Made by a program: the position numbers and the translations under genes. Of a DNA stretch of 64,000 nucleotides, positions 18,774 through 27,080 are shown piece by piece. This DNA comes from Streptomyces phaeolivaceus (GTDB lineage: Bacteria; Actinomycetota; Actinomycetes; Streptomycetales; Streptomycetaceae). Positions within the stretch are counted from its first letter, which is position 1; every line of letters starts with the position of its first letter. Below the pieces are notes generated by a model. That model was not told the DNA's origin and did no database searches. It worked only from the letters and a program-made list of their open reading frames with translations. The DNA lies in the NCBI RefSeq assembly GCF_009184865.1, contig NZ_CP045096.1, positions 8,122,001 through 8,186,000 on the forward strand. Direction: 5' to 3'.

Positions 18774-19162
18774 GCGGCTGCCCGGTTGCGGGAGGCGAGC
18801 TGGGGGAAGGCGTCTTCCCATACGGAGCGCACGGTGCGACCGACGAGCGTGCGCAGCACTGGCCACAGCTGGAGGAGCAGATCCCGGTTGAGATAGTGGG
18901 GCAGGTCATCACGCAGGCCCTCGTGCAGGACGGTGCGGTACAGGCCCATGCGCTGGCGCGGCTTGCTCATGTCGTACGAGGTCATTCCCGACCAAGCCAT
19001 GTGTAGCGGCAGCTCCACGATCCCCTGGGTCGGGCCGTGCAACTCGTCCAGCGACTCCGGCAGACGCCGCCGGAACTTCTCCCGGTACAGCGCCAGGTCC
19101 TCGGCGACCGCGCCCGAGACGTCGCTCGGCGTGGGTGCGGGATGCTGTGTGCTGGAGGGCAT
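18770..19162 (-). CDS. Small partner of the AbiEii-like toxin (putative antitoxin)
   Basis: A 130-residue protein directly upstream of, and overlapping by 4 nt, the nucleotidyltransferase gene. It is mostly helical, with a conserved-looking core (ELPLHMAWSGMTSYDMSKPRQRMGLYRTVLHEG) and no HTH of the AbiEi type that I can see. Position and coupling make it the natural antitoxin or partner, but that is inference; canonical AbiEi antitoxins are longer and have a winged helix. The Shine-Dalgarno GGAG is only two bases from the ATG. Confidence 0.7.
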   Translation of the reverse strand: MPSSTQHPAPTPSDVSGAVAEDLALYREKFRRRLPESLDELHGPTQGIVELPLHMAWSGMTSYDMSKPRQRMGLYRTVLHEGLRDDLPHYLNRDLLLQLWPVLRTLVGRTVRSVWEDAFPQLASRNRAAA

Positions 19163-19485
19163 GACTCCATTATGGCGGTCCCAGCAGTGGTGAGGGCCAT
19201 GATGTGCGAGCCTGCGTCCGGAGTGAGCTGGGAGCGGGCTCGTGGAGGGGGACTGGTCGTGGCACGCGGGGCAGCGAGCCGAGATGCAGGTCCTGACCTG
19301 GTCTTTTACGTGACTCGTTCAGGCTGACATCTTTCCGATGACGCCTCGTGCCGAGTGCGCAGCAACCGGAAGTTCTCGGTCCCGACCAAAAGTCCCAGAA
19401 AAGTCCCAGAGGTGCCGCCACCTCCCCTCCCGCATCGCATTTATGCAGGTCAGTAGGGGTGTGACGGCGCCTTTTCTGAGGACCC
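19163..19485. other. Gene-free stretch with island-border signals
   Basis: About 320 bases with no supportable gene. It holds the right copy of the 22-bp repeat and a TGACA-ended sequence at 19310-19329 that loosely resembles the Tn7-like end at 27924. The stretch is bounded by the AbiE pair on the left and the 3' end of the XRE-MurA gene on the right. Confidence 0.4.
19390..19411 (+). repeat. Right copy of the 22-bp direct repeat
   Basis: Same orientation and 21 of 22 bases identical to 8841-8862. It lies between the AbiE pair and the 3' end of the XRE-MurA core gene, that is, just where foreign DNA would be expected to end. Confidence 0.45.
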
Positions 19486-21015
19486 TCAGATGTCCCGGAA
19501 GATCTCGATCTGCGCCCCCACCGTGTTGAGGCGTTCCGCGAGGTCCTCGTAACCGCGGTTGATGACATAGACGTTGCGCAGGACGGACGTGCCGTCGGCG
19601 GCCATCATCGCCAGGAGGACGACTACGGCGGGGCGCAGGGCGGGTGGGCACATCATCTCGGCGGCGCGCCAGCGGGTCGGGCCCTCGACCAGGACCCGGT
19701 GGGGGTCGAGGAGCTGGAGACGGCCGCCGAGGCGGTTGAGGTCGGTGAGGTAGATCGCGCGGTTGTCGTAGACCCAGTCGTGGATGAGGGTCTGGCCCTG
19801 CGCGGCGGCGGCGATGGCCGCGAAGAACGGGACGTTGTCGATGTTCAGGCCGGGGAACGGCATCGGGTGGATCTTGTCGATCGGGGCCTGGAGCTTGGAG
19901 GGGCGGACGGTGAGGTCCACCAGGCGGGTACGGCCGTTGTCGGCGAAGTACTCCGCCGAGCGGTCGTGGTCGAGGCCCATCTCCTCCAGGACCGCCAGTT
20001 CGATCTCCAGGAACTCGATCGGCACCCGGCGCACGGTCAGTTCGGACTCGGTGACGACCGCGGCGGCGAGCAGGCTCATCGCCTCGACCGGGTCCTCGGA
20101 GGGCGAGTAGTCGACGTCGACATCGAGGCGGGGCACCCCGTGCACGGTGAGCGTGGTGGTGCCGATGCCCTCCACCCGTACGCCGAGCGCCTCCAGGAAG
20201 AAGCAGAGGTCCTGGACCATGTAGTTGGACGAGGCGTTGCGGATGACGGTCACACCGTCGTGGCGGGCGGCGGCCAGCAGCGCGTTCTCGGTCACCGTGT
20301 CGCCGCGCTCGGTCAGCACGATCGGGCGGCCGGGGGTCACGGACCGGTCCACCTCGGCGTGGTACAGCCCCTCGGTGGCCGTGATGTCGAGGCCGAACCG
20401 GCGCAGCGCGATCATGTGCGGCTCGATCGTCCGCGTCCCGAGGTCGCAACCGCCCGCGTACGGCAGCTTGAAGTGGTCCATGCGGTGCAGCAGCGGGCCG
20501 AGGAACATGATGATCGAGCGGGTGCGGCGGGCCGCCTCCGCGTCGATCGCGTCGAGGTCCAGTTGGGCAGGCGGCACGATCTCCAGGTCGACCCCGCCGT
20601 TGATCCAGCGGGTGCGTACGCCGATGGAGCCGAGCACCTCCAGAAGGCGGTACACCTCCTCGATGCGGGCCACCCGGCGCAGCACTGTGCGCCCCTTGTT
20701 CAGCAAGGTGGCGCACAGCAGCGCGACACACGCGTTCTTGCTGGTCTTCACATCGATCGCACCGGACAGCCGGCGTCCGCCGACCACCCGCAGATGCATC
20801 GGACCCGCGTAGCCGAGCGAGACGATCTCACTGTCCAGGGCTTCACCGATTCGAGCGATCATCTCAAGGCTGATGTTTTGATTACCGCGCTCGATACGAT
20901 TCACCGCGCTCTGACTCGTGCCAAGCGCCTCCGCCAACTGTGATTGTGTCCAGCCACGGTGCTGCCTTGCGTCACGGATGAGCTTGCCGATGCGTTCGAG
21001 GTAGTCGTCTGCCAT
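19486..21015 (-). CDS. murA2: XRE HTH - MurA-like (EPT fold) fusion protein
   Basis: A 509-residue fusion. Residues 1-70 form an XRE/Cro helix-turn-helix (WTQSQLAEALGTSQSAVNRIERG). The rest is a UDP-N-acetylglucosamine enolpyruvyltransferase fold. Many MurA landmarks are kept: KTSKNA (the Lys-Asn pair), AGGCDLGTRT (the Cys that attacks PEP) and VINRGYEDL (the C-terminal Arg). The usual A-T-D-L-R-A loop is instead A-A-E-M-M-C-P-P, so substrate handling may differ. From memory it matches the second murA (SCO5998) of S. coelicolor, beside aconitase. It could be a wall-precursor enzyme that also regulates transcription, or a regulator using the EPT fold as a sensor. A palindrome just upstream of its ATG is a likely own operator. 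Confidence 0.85.
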   Translation of the reverse strand: MADDYLERIGKLIRDARQHRGWTQSQLAEALGTSQSAVNRIERGNQNISLEMIARIGEALDSEIVSLGYAGPMHLRVVGGRRLSGAIDVKTSKNACVALLCATLLNKGRTVLRRVARIEEVYRLLEVLGSIGVRTRWINGGVDLEIVPPAQLDLDAIDAEAARRTRSIIMFLGPLLHRMDHFKLPYAGGCDLGTRTIEPHMIALRRFGLDITATEGLYHAEVDRSVTPGRPIVLTERGDTVTENALLAAARHDGVTVIRNASSNYMVQDLCFFLEALGVRVEGIGTTTLTVHGVPRLDVDVDYSPSEDPVEAMSLLAAAVVTESELTVRRVPIEFLEIELAVLEEMGLDHDRSAEYFADNGRTRLVDLTVRPSKLQAPIDKIHPMPFPGLNIDNVPFFAAIAAAAQGQTLIHDWVYDNRAIYLTDLNRLGGRLQLLDPHRVLVEGPTRWRAAEMMCPPALRPAVVVLLAMMAADGTSVLRNVYVINRGYEDLAERLNTVGAQIEIFRDI

Positions 21016-21027
21016 GGGGGCGAGGTT

Positions 21028-21043
21028 ATCTCAGATATGAGAT
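21028..21043. promoter_or_regulatory. ATCTC-N6-GAGAT operator upstream of XRE-murA
   Basis: ATCTCAGATATGAGAT has 6-bp arms and ends 13 bases before the start codon, a position where binding would block expression. The same ATCTC-N6-GAGAT pattern occurs before aconitase at 27976-27991. An XRE protein binding its own promoter is the simplest reading. Confidence 0.6.
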
Positions 21044-21144
21044 GGCACCTCTTGGAGGGTCTGTTGGAGTGGCGGCACGGGGCCGTTCGGGTGACGGGGT
21101 GTCAGTCGTGCCGGGTGCGTGCTCGGTTCCTGCTCGGTGCGTGC

Positions 21145-21342
21145 TCAGTGGCGCTTGGCGTTGCGGGTGCGGCGCCAGCCGAAGGGGCCGGGCAGGTCCA
21201 TCGAGGTCGTACGGCGTCCGGTGCTGCTGTGGGTGTGGCGCGGGCCGTTGCGGGCGCCGGTGGTGAGGGACCAGGAGCGCTTGTTGATGTTTAGTCGCAC
21301 ACCCGGCAGGATGCGGAAACTCTTGCGGAACGTGAGCGGCAT
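21145..21342 (-). CDS. DUF4236 small protein
   Basis: A 65-residue basic protein beginning MPLTFRKSFRILPGVRLNINKRSWS, the hallmark of DUF4236 (short N-terminal beta-strands with an F-R-K-S-F/G-V-R-L-N pattern). The ATG at 21342 is preceded by AAGGAGG at good distance, which decides the start over the longer open frame. Function of the family is unknown. It lies upstream of the XRE-murA gene on the same strand, separated by about 130 bases that include the operator. Confidence 0.75.
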   Translation of the reverse strand: MPLTFRKSFRILPGVRLNINKRSWSLTTGARNGPRHTHSSTGRRTTSMDLPGPFGWRRTRNAKRH

Positions 21343-21464
21343 GTCTGCCTCCTTCCCGATGTACGCCGGGTACCCCGCTCGGCGGTTCGCATCCCTGTCG
21401 GGCGTCGGCAACCGCGGTTTCCGGGCCGGGAATTGGCTCCCCGGGCCCGGAGGAGCCGGTCGCG

Positions 21465-22217
21465 TCAGCGCGACGGCAGTACGCAGAACTCGTTGCCGTC
21501 GGGATCGGCCATCACCGCCCAGTCGCCCTCGCCCTGGCCGGACTTGCCCGGGTCGGACTCGGCCTGGCCGATGTCGACACGGGTCGCGCCGAGGGAGACG
21601 AGGCGGTCGATCTCCGCGCGCCGGTCGCCGTCGGCGGGTGGTGCGAGGTCGAAGTGCAGCCGGTTCTTCCCGGTCTTCGGGGCCACCGGCGGACCGCCCC
21701 AGGTGATCTTCGGGCCGCCGTGCGGCGAGCGGATCGCGGTCTCCTCGTCCTGGTCCCAGACCAGCGGCCAGCCCAGCGCCCGACTCCAGAAGTACCCGGC
21801 CGCCTGTGAACCGTCGCTCGCGAGCGCGCCGATGAATCCGCAGTCGGCGAGGAAGTTGTTGCCCGGCTCGATCACACAGAACTCGTTGCCCTCGGGGTCG
21901 GCGAGGACCACATGCTCCTCGTCCGGGAGCTGGCCGATGTCGATGTGCCGTCCGCCGAACTCCAGCACCCGCTCCACCGTCCGCCGCTGGTCGTCCAGGG
22001 AGCGGCTGGTCAGATCGAAGTGCGTCCGGTTCGCGACGGTCTTCCTCTCCCGGCTCGGCAGGAAGCGGAGCCGGAACCCGGTGTCGTCGTTCGGCGCTAG
22101 CGCGACGGCGCCATACGGGTCCTCGACCGTCTCCCAGTCGAGGACGCCGGCCCAGAAGCGCGCGAGGCCGACGGGGTCGTTCGCGTCGAAGCCGAGCGCG
22201 TGGAGGTGGGAGGTCAT
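21465..22217 (-). CDS. Double VOC-domain (glyoxalase-like) protein
   Basis: A 250-residue protein with two tandem VOC modules. The first begins HLHALGFDANDPVGLARFWAGVLDW and ends DPEGNEFCVIEP. The second begins GFIGALASDGSQAAGYFWSRALGW and ends DPDGNEFCVLPSR. The twice-seen DPxGNEFCV strand carries the metal-site Glu. Such Glyoxalase_6-type pairs are common in Streptomyces and their substrates are unknown. The ATG at 22217 was taken because the domain begins right after it. Confidence 0.8.
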   Translation of the reverse strand: MTSHLHALGFDANDPVGLARFWAGVLDWETVEDPYGAVALAPNDDTGFRLRFLPSRERKTVANRTHFDLTSRSLDDQRRTVERVLEFGGRHIDIGQLPDEEHVVLADPEGNEFCVIEPGNNFLADCGFIGALASDGSQAAGYFWSRALGWPLVWDQDEETAIRSPHGGPKITWGGPPVAPKTGKNRLHFDLAPPADGDRRAEIDRLVSLGATRVDIGQAESDPGKSGQGEGDWAVMADPDGNEFCVLPSR

Positions 22218-22310
22218 GTCGCGGGGTCTCCGATCCGCCGGCTCACGGCCGCGATCGGGACTCACCGAGCCGCAGGCGGGCCGGCCCCCCTGCCCATGAG
22301 GACAGCAATG

Positions 22311-22489
22311 CTAGGCCGTGTCCGCAAAGTCCCGCCTGCCCCGCGACACCTGGCACGTACTCTCGCCGCACCGGACGAAAGCCCAAGTACTCCAAGTGCG
22401 AGGGCTTTCGCCCGGCACGCCGAGAGCACGCACCGGGCACCGCGGGGCCGCCCTACGGGCGACGACGGGACTTTGCGGACACGACCTAG
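22311..22489. mobile_element. MITE-like palindromic element, 179 bp
   Basis: Terminal inverted repeats of 24 bp with one mismatch: 22311-22334 begins CTAGGCCGTGTCCGCAAAGT and 22466-22489 is its complement. The ends carry CTAG, fitting insertion at TA as in the IS630/Tc1 group. The interior is itself an imperfect palindrome (CGAAAGCCC with GGGCTTTCG, TCTCG with CGAGA, CCCCGCG with CGCGGGG) and has no ORF. It is probably moved in trans by a related transposase elsewhere in the genome. Confidence 0.7.
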
Positions 22490-22971
22490 GAACCCCGGGG
22501 AACGCCCCGCAACGGGAAATACCCGGCGCCGGCGCGGTGCCCGCGCCCTGCCTGTCGCCCGGGGGCGCCGTGCCCGTGCGCCCGGGGATTGGCGCACGCC
22601 ACATCTGTCCTTTGGCAGTGAAGTTAGTCGGCAGGCGGGCGCTGATCTGCGGCGACTATGTTGAATGACAGAGCCTCGAAAGGATCTTTGGCCTGGGCCA
22701 TCTCTTTCGGATCACGCTCACGGGCGTGCGATAGGTTGCCCGCCACGACTGAGCTCGGACCCGTCGCCTGGCCACGTGCCCGATAAGGACCGAACGGCTC
22801 GTGCTCCGCGAGTCCGAGGTCCGGGACCGTGCGCCGTTCATCGAAACTCTCTTGGCTGGTCAGTGTGCCGTGGGCCGATGAAGGACGGAGAGACCAACCG
22901 AAGTGGTCCCTCATGCGTTGGTAAAGGGGTTGTGAGGCGTCTTAGGATCCGCCCAGCACGGCGGAACAGGG
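22490..22971. other. Gene-free stretch
   Basis: About 480 bases in which I cannot support a gene. The 96-codon minus-strand frame at 22624-22914 has no family signature and no convincing ribosome-binding site. The only structured feature is the transposon-end-like sequence ending at 22670. Confidence 0.4.
22650..22670 (+). repeat. Sequence resembling the Tn7-like right end
   Basis: The stretch GCGACTATGTTGAATGACA aligns with ACGACTCGATTGGATGACA at the proposed right end (27906-27924), sharing CGACT, TTG and ATGACA. It has the same orientation, so it is not the matching left end of that element. It may be a relic end of an earlier insertion, or chance. Confidence 0.3.
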
Positions 22972-23418
22972 GTGGGGATGGACGACGAGCTGATGCAGGA
23001 TTTCGATCAGGGGTCTGCCAGACGGGAACGCCGACGGCGCTGGGGGGTGCTGGGCTACGTGCTTGCCACCGTGGTGGCGGCCGCGCTCGTGATGGCCGGT
23101 GTAGTCATCGGCCGGATAACAGCTGCCATCGGCGGTGACGACAACGCCAGTAGCGTGTGCATGCAGGCGGAGAAGTCCCTCAAGGCAAGCGGGCAGCGCA
23201 CGGGGACGTTGGACAAGGAAACGGACAGCGCCGAGATACGGTCGGAATGGCGCTATGCGATGACCGTTGTGGTGCAGAACCCGGACTGTTTCCCGCCAGG
23301 CGCTCGTGCGGCCGCCCAGAATTTGCTCGACAAGCTCGACCAGCAGGATGACGTCGCAGCACTGTGCGCCGCCATCCCGGCTGACCCTGGCGTGCCGTGG
23401 TGGGATAGAGGGTGCTGA
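22972..23418 (+). CDS. Small single-pass membrane protein, unknown function
   Basis: A 148-residue protein: short acidic N-terminus, a basic stop-transfer cluster (RRERRRRWG), one membrane helix (LGYVLATVVAAALVMAGVVIG, about residues 27-48) and an external domain of about 95 residues with four cysteines, ending PWWDRGC. Topology is inferred as N-in. GTG 22972 and ATG 22978 are both possible starts. The protein lies just before the 3' end of the tniQ gene in convergent orientation and may be cargo of the transposon or a chromosomal gene beside it. I do not recognise the family. Confidence 0.6.
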   Translation: MGMDDELMQDFDQGSARRERRRRWGVLGYVLATVVAAALVMAGVVIGRITAAIGGDDNASSVCMQAEKSLKASGQRTGTLDKETDSAEIRSEWRYAMTVVVQNPDCFPPGARAAAQNLLDKLDQQDDVAALCAAIPADPGVPWWDRGC

Positions 23419-23485
23419 AGAGAGTCCAGGAAGCTCCGGTTCGAGGAGTGGGGCGCCGAGGAGTGGCACGGCGTGTGGTCCGCGG

Positions 23486-24142
23486 TCACGGTGTTCGGTT
23501 GAGCCTGGACTGGGCGGCTTCGTCTCCAGGGTGAGCTCCCTCGTCCTGTTGCTGCTTGAGGTGGTAGCGGATGGATGCGTAGGAGACCGAGTAGTCGTGG
23601 TCGTCCATGAGCTTGGTCCAGATGCCCCTGACGTTGAGGTTGTCGGTGATCATGCTGTCGATCAGGCCGATGAGCCTGCCTCTGAGCGGGTCCCTTCCCC
23701 GGGAAACTTCCCTCTCGGCTGGGCGTGAGGTGTCCAGCGCGAGACGGACTGTCCGTGGCGGGATCTTGTATTGCTCGGCCAGTGAGCGGACCGTCATGCC
23801 CCTGCGGGCATCGTTGGCGATGAGGACTGGCAGGTCGAGGCGGTCACGGAAGGGGTGTCTGCTGGGGTAGCGAGGGTTCGGCTTGGAGCGTCCGCGTGGT
23901 GAGCTGGCATCCGCAAGTGCCCGCTCCAGAGCTGCGGGAGATCGGCCGGAGACAATGGCGAGGCTTTCGAGACGGGGTTTTCCGAACCACCGAGGCGGAC
24001 CGCAGAGGAAGCAGTGCAGGTAGCTGGGCTTGAGGTGGTTCGCGCGGGCAAGCCGGCGGATGTAGGAGTCGGTTGACTCTCCGAGTCGTGGCGCGACCTG
24101 GATGGGGAGCCGGGCCAGACTCCGGGGGAACGTTGTGGTCAC
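23486..24142 (-). CDS. tniQ: TniQ-family target-selection protein (Tn7-like)
   Basis: A 218-residue protein, last gene of the transposition operon. The N-terminus has the TniQ signature (RLPIQVAPRLGESTDSYIRRLARANHL) followed by a CxxC (CFLCG), half of the usual zinc site. Instead of the second zinc half, the C-terminal 120 residues contain two HTH-like stretches (MTVRSLAEQYKIPPRTVRLAL and NVRGIWTKLMDDHDYSVSYA). TniQ/TnsD proteins bind target DNA or a targeting complex and recruit the TnsC ATPase; here the extra DNA-binding part suggests direct sequence recognition. The GTG start at 24142 overlaps the tnsC stop (GTGA). Confidence 0.8.
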   Translation of the reverse strand: MTTTFPRSLARLPIQVAPRLGESTDSYIRRLARANHLKPSYLHCFLCGPPRWFGKPRLESLAIVSGRSPAALERALADASSPRGRSKPNPRYPSRHPFRDRLDLPVLIANDARRGMTVRSLAEQYKIPPRTVRLALDTSRPAEREVSRGRDPLRGRLIGLIDSMITDNLNVRGIWTKLMDDHDYSVSYASIRYHLKQQQDEGAHPGDEAAQSRLNRTP

Positions 24143-25188
24143 CGATGTGCCGCCCTCTTCAGCGGAGTCCTGGGGGTTTCTGCCGTGTGGTCCAGTGGGA
24201 TTGCGTCGAGCCCGTCCTTGGTCACGCGTTCGGTGCCGTTGAGGATGGCGTCGATCGCGGCCCCGCGGATAGCGTGGGAAAGGGCGCCGATCATGCCGTC
24301 GGTCCGGTTGTGGAGATAGCGGTCCAGTTTGGCCAGCGTGCCTGGCGGGTGATCGTGCAGGAGCAAGGTCTCCTCCATGGTCGCGACCAGCCCCTTCCAC
24401 TCGTCGCCGTAGGGAAACGGGCGGGTGGGGACGAGCGTGAAGCGGCCCGCGATTTGTGCGCCCCGAGTGCCGGCCAGAAGCTCGCTGTTCTCGATGTCGA
24501 TGCCCGCGTAGACGAACGTCGCGGGGATGCGCTCGGAGAAGTACTTCAGGGTGTCGGACACTTCGGCGCCTGCCCGGGTGACCTGCGAGATGTTGTGGAT
24601 CTCATCTACGAGTACCAGGCCGGTGCGGGTGTCGGTGCAGACGCCGACCACGGCTTCGATGATGTCCGTCATGTTCGACCGGTGCCGGACCGGCAGGCCA
24701 AGGAAGCGGGCGAATTCCGCCGCGACCATGCGGGCGGTCGCAGCGGGCGGGACGGTGACGTAAAGCACCGGGATGCGGTCGGGAACGTTCGGATGACGGG
24801 TCCGGTCGAGGAGTTCGTGCGCGCGTCCGAGCTGGGTGATGGCGCTGGTCTTGCCCGTTCCGGGGCGCCCGGAGACCATCAGGCCGCGGCGGGCGCTGAT
24901 CGCATGGCGGTTGAGCAGGACCAGACGTCGGCCGCAGACCACGGTCTTTTCGACGAACGAGGTAGCAACCACAAGCATCCGGGCGTGATGGTCCAGCCGG
25001 TCTTCGTCGTAAAGGTCCTGCTCGACCGGCGTCCGGAGTCGCAGATCACGAGGCGACAGAAGTGCCGGGGGCGGGGGCGGTCCCTCGATGAACTTCCGCC
25101 AGCCGTCCAGGGTGGTCAGCTGCCGGTTGGCCTCGGCATCGACCTTGTGCAGCGCGGGGTGTCGGGTCGCTGGTTCGGCCAGGGTCAC
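24139..25188 (-). CDS. tnsC: TnsC/TniB-like AAA+ transposition ATPase
   Basis: A 349-residue AAA+ protein with Walker A SGRPGTGKTSA (about residue 107) and Walker B TGLVLVDEIHNI (about residue 190), plus the TnsC/TniB-type sensor segment FVYAGIDIENSELL. In Tn7-like elements this ATPase forms a filament on target DNA, bridges the target selector (TniQ) and the transposase (TnsB), and gives target immunity. The GTG start at 25188 overlaps the stop of tnsB by four bases, and its stop overlaps the tniQ start, so all are translated together. Confidence 0.88.
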   Translation of the reverse strand: MTLAEPATRHPALHKVDAEANRQLTTLDGWRKFIEGPPPPPALLSPRDLRLRTPVEQDLYDEDRLDHHARMLVVATSFVEKTVVCGRRLVLLNRHAISARRGLMVSGRPGTGKTSAITQLGRAHELLDRTRHPNVPDRIPVLYVTVPPAATARMVAAEFARFLGLPVRHRSNMTDIIEAVVGVCTDTRTGLVLVDEIHNISQVTRAGAEVSDTLKYFSERIPATFVYAGIDIENSELLAGTRGAQIAGRFTLVPTRPFPYGDEWKGLVATMEETLLLHDHPPGTLAKLDRYLHNRTDGMIGALSHAIRGAAIDAILNGTERVTKDGLDAIPLDHTAETPRTPLKRAAHR

Positions 25189-27080
25189 GTGCGTCTCCAG
25201 GGGTTGGCGAGCGGATCGAACAGGCCCAGCGGGATGACCTTCGCCACCTCGGTGCCGGTCGCGTCGCCGGGCACGGGTTCGTTGGTGCGTGGCTCAGGCG
25301 GTGGCCGGTCGGTGGCGGTGGCCCGAGTGCGGGCAGCGACCCGCCGGTCGCGCCGTGAGCGTCGGGCCGGGCGGTCCTTCTCCTCAGATCCAGGGCCGTC
25401 GTGGGCCCGCCGCAGCAGGGCAGCGGCAGCAGCGGCGATCTGTTTCTCCGTCCCGCCTGGAACCTGTTCACGGGCGTGGTCCCAGGCCATCTCTCCGAAC
25501 GGGACGCCGACGCGGTGCAGGTGTTTCCAGAAAACTGTGATCCACCGGGCCGGTTCGCTGCGGCGGTCGCGTACCCAGACCCGGGAGACGTCGTAGGGGT
25601 CGTAGTGGATCTCCCACAGCCCCTTCTTCTCCGCCACCCCGGAGTGCTGTCGGCGCAACGGAGTCAGCTCGCCGTCGTCGTAGGTGCGGTGGTTGATCCG
25701 GATGCCGTAGGAGTTGATCGCCTGCCAGCGCTCGGGCAGCAACTCGACGTAGTCCTCGCCGCTGAACGGGGCCGGAACATAGCCACAAGACTCCAGCAGC
25801 ATCGCGTACTTCTCGTTCGGTGTGAATGCCCGCTTCGGTGAGTCCGGGTCCCGCAGTGCATCGTGCGGACGGTTCTGCCAGATGACGATCCACTCGTCCA
25901 GCAAGTTCTGGAGTTCGGGCAGGGACCACAGCGGTCCGTCCTCCAGGCCCCGGCCCCGGCGGTCCACCGACCGGCCCGTGTAACCCGCGACGAACTGCGC
26001 GAACAAGGTGGCCACCGAACCCAGTGTCTTCTCGATCGCGCCCTTCTCGAAGGGCGACGCCTTGTGCGTCGGCTGGAGACTGATGCCCAAGTAGCGGCAC
26101 GAGGCACGGAAGTTGTTCGAGATGAAGACCTTGCCGTGGTCGCAGACGATCGTGTCCGGCACGATCACGGGCCTCGCAGCGGCATGCTCCAGCCGCTCGT
26201 CAAGAGCCAGCAGTCGCCGGTGTGGCAGCACTGATCTCGACATCCGAAGCGCGTCCGACCAGCCAGGACGCATCGTCTCAGGAGTGATGCTCCGGGCCAG
26301 GAGAGCGGAAGCGTCGGCCGCTTTCGTCGTCGGTCGCAGCACTGCGGCGGCGAGTGACCTGGTCGCAAGGTCGATCATGGCTGTCAGCTCGACCTTCTCG
26401 GCAATGCCCTCGTCCAGACGGACCAGGACATCCAGCGGCGTGGAGTCGATCTGCATCCACTCGCCCGGCGCGCAGGCTGGCACCTCCCCGAAGGGCCCGG
26501 CCGGACGCGCGTTCACCGAACGGCGCGTGGTCGCCGAGCCCGTCGCGTGGGTGCCGGTGGCCAGCCTGTCGAACAGCCGGTAGAGCGTGCGCTGTGAGGG
26601 AACCTCGATGTCCCGCGCGTCCTCGCGGGAGGCCAGGATCTGTGTCGCCCGCCAGACCACGAAGCCGATCGTCTTCGACGATGCCTCGGTCGTCTCGTCG
26701 ATTGCCTGCCGCATCGCCTCGACCACCGCCGGGGCCACCCGGCCGAACGACGGCATCTGCTTGGCCGACCGGCCGTCGGCCAGCCCGACCAGCCCGTCAC
26801 GCTGGTAGCGCTGGCGCCGCTGCTTGACCCCGCTGGCCGTCATCGCGTGCCCGGCCGCCGTCAACTCGGCAGCCTTGGCCCGCTCCCTCTGAGCCAGCGA
26901 GTTCCGTTCCGGGTCGAACTCCGGCCGTGGCGCCGTCCCCGCAGGAGCGTCCGGCGGCAAGCCGTCCAGAACCTCCAAAATGTGCCTCTCCCACCAGCGG
27001 GCCTGTTCCGCAGCAGTCTGCGGGAACTCCGCGATCCTGGCCGTCGCAGGCACCCGCCGCCCTCTTCCCACCTCCGTCAC
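25185..27080 (-). CDS. tnsB: TnsB/TniA-like DDE transposase
   Basis: A 631-residue Mu/Tn7-type transposase. N-terminal HTH segments (AKAAELTAAGHAMTASGVKQ) precede an RNase-H-fold catalytic core with first Asp in WMQIDSTPLDV, second Asp in VCDHGKVFI and Glu in FEKGAIEKTLGS. A beta-barrel Mu-transposase C-terminal domain follows (YGIRINHRTYDDGEL through WEIHYDPYDVSRVWV). The basic tail ends PLGLFDPLANPWRRT and probably contacts TnsC. It joins the 3' transposon ends to target DNA. The GTG start overlaps the tnsA stop (GTGA). Confidence 0.9.
   Translation of the reverse strand: MTEVGRGRRVPATARIAEFPQTAAEQARWWERHILEVLDGLPPDAPAGTAPRPEFDPERNSLAQRERAKAAELTAAGHAMTASGVKQRRQRYQRDGLVGLADGRSAKQMPSFGRVAPAVVEAMRQAIDETTEASSKTIGFVVWRATQILASREDARDIEVPSQRTLYRLFDRLATGTHATGSATTRRSVNARPAGPFGEVPACAPGEWMQIDSTPLDVLVRLDEGIAEKVELTAMIDLATRSLAAAVLRPTTKAADASALLARSITPETMRPGWSDALRMSRSVLPHRRLLALDERLEHAAARPVIVPDTIVCDHGKVFISNNFRASCRYLGISLQPTHKASPFEKGAIEKTLGSVATLFAQFVAGYTGRSVDRRGRGLEDGPLWSLPELQNLLDEWIVIWQNRPHDALRDPDSPKRAFTPNEKYAMLLESCGYVPAPFSGEDYVELLPERWQAINSYGIRINHRTYDDGELTPLRRQHSGVAEKKGLWEIHYDPYDVSRVWVRDRRSEPARWITVFWKHLHRVGVPFGEMAWDHAREQVPGGTEKQIAAAAAALLRRAHDGPGSEEKDRPARRSRRDRRVAARTRATATDRPPPEPRTNEPVPGDATGTEVAKVIPLGLFDPLANPWRRT

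Noticed and set aside
22624..22914. 96-codon minus-strand frame
   Set aside because: No family signature, and it contains the transposon-end-like motif; not enough to call a gene.
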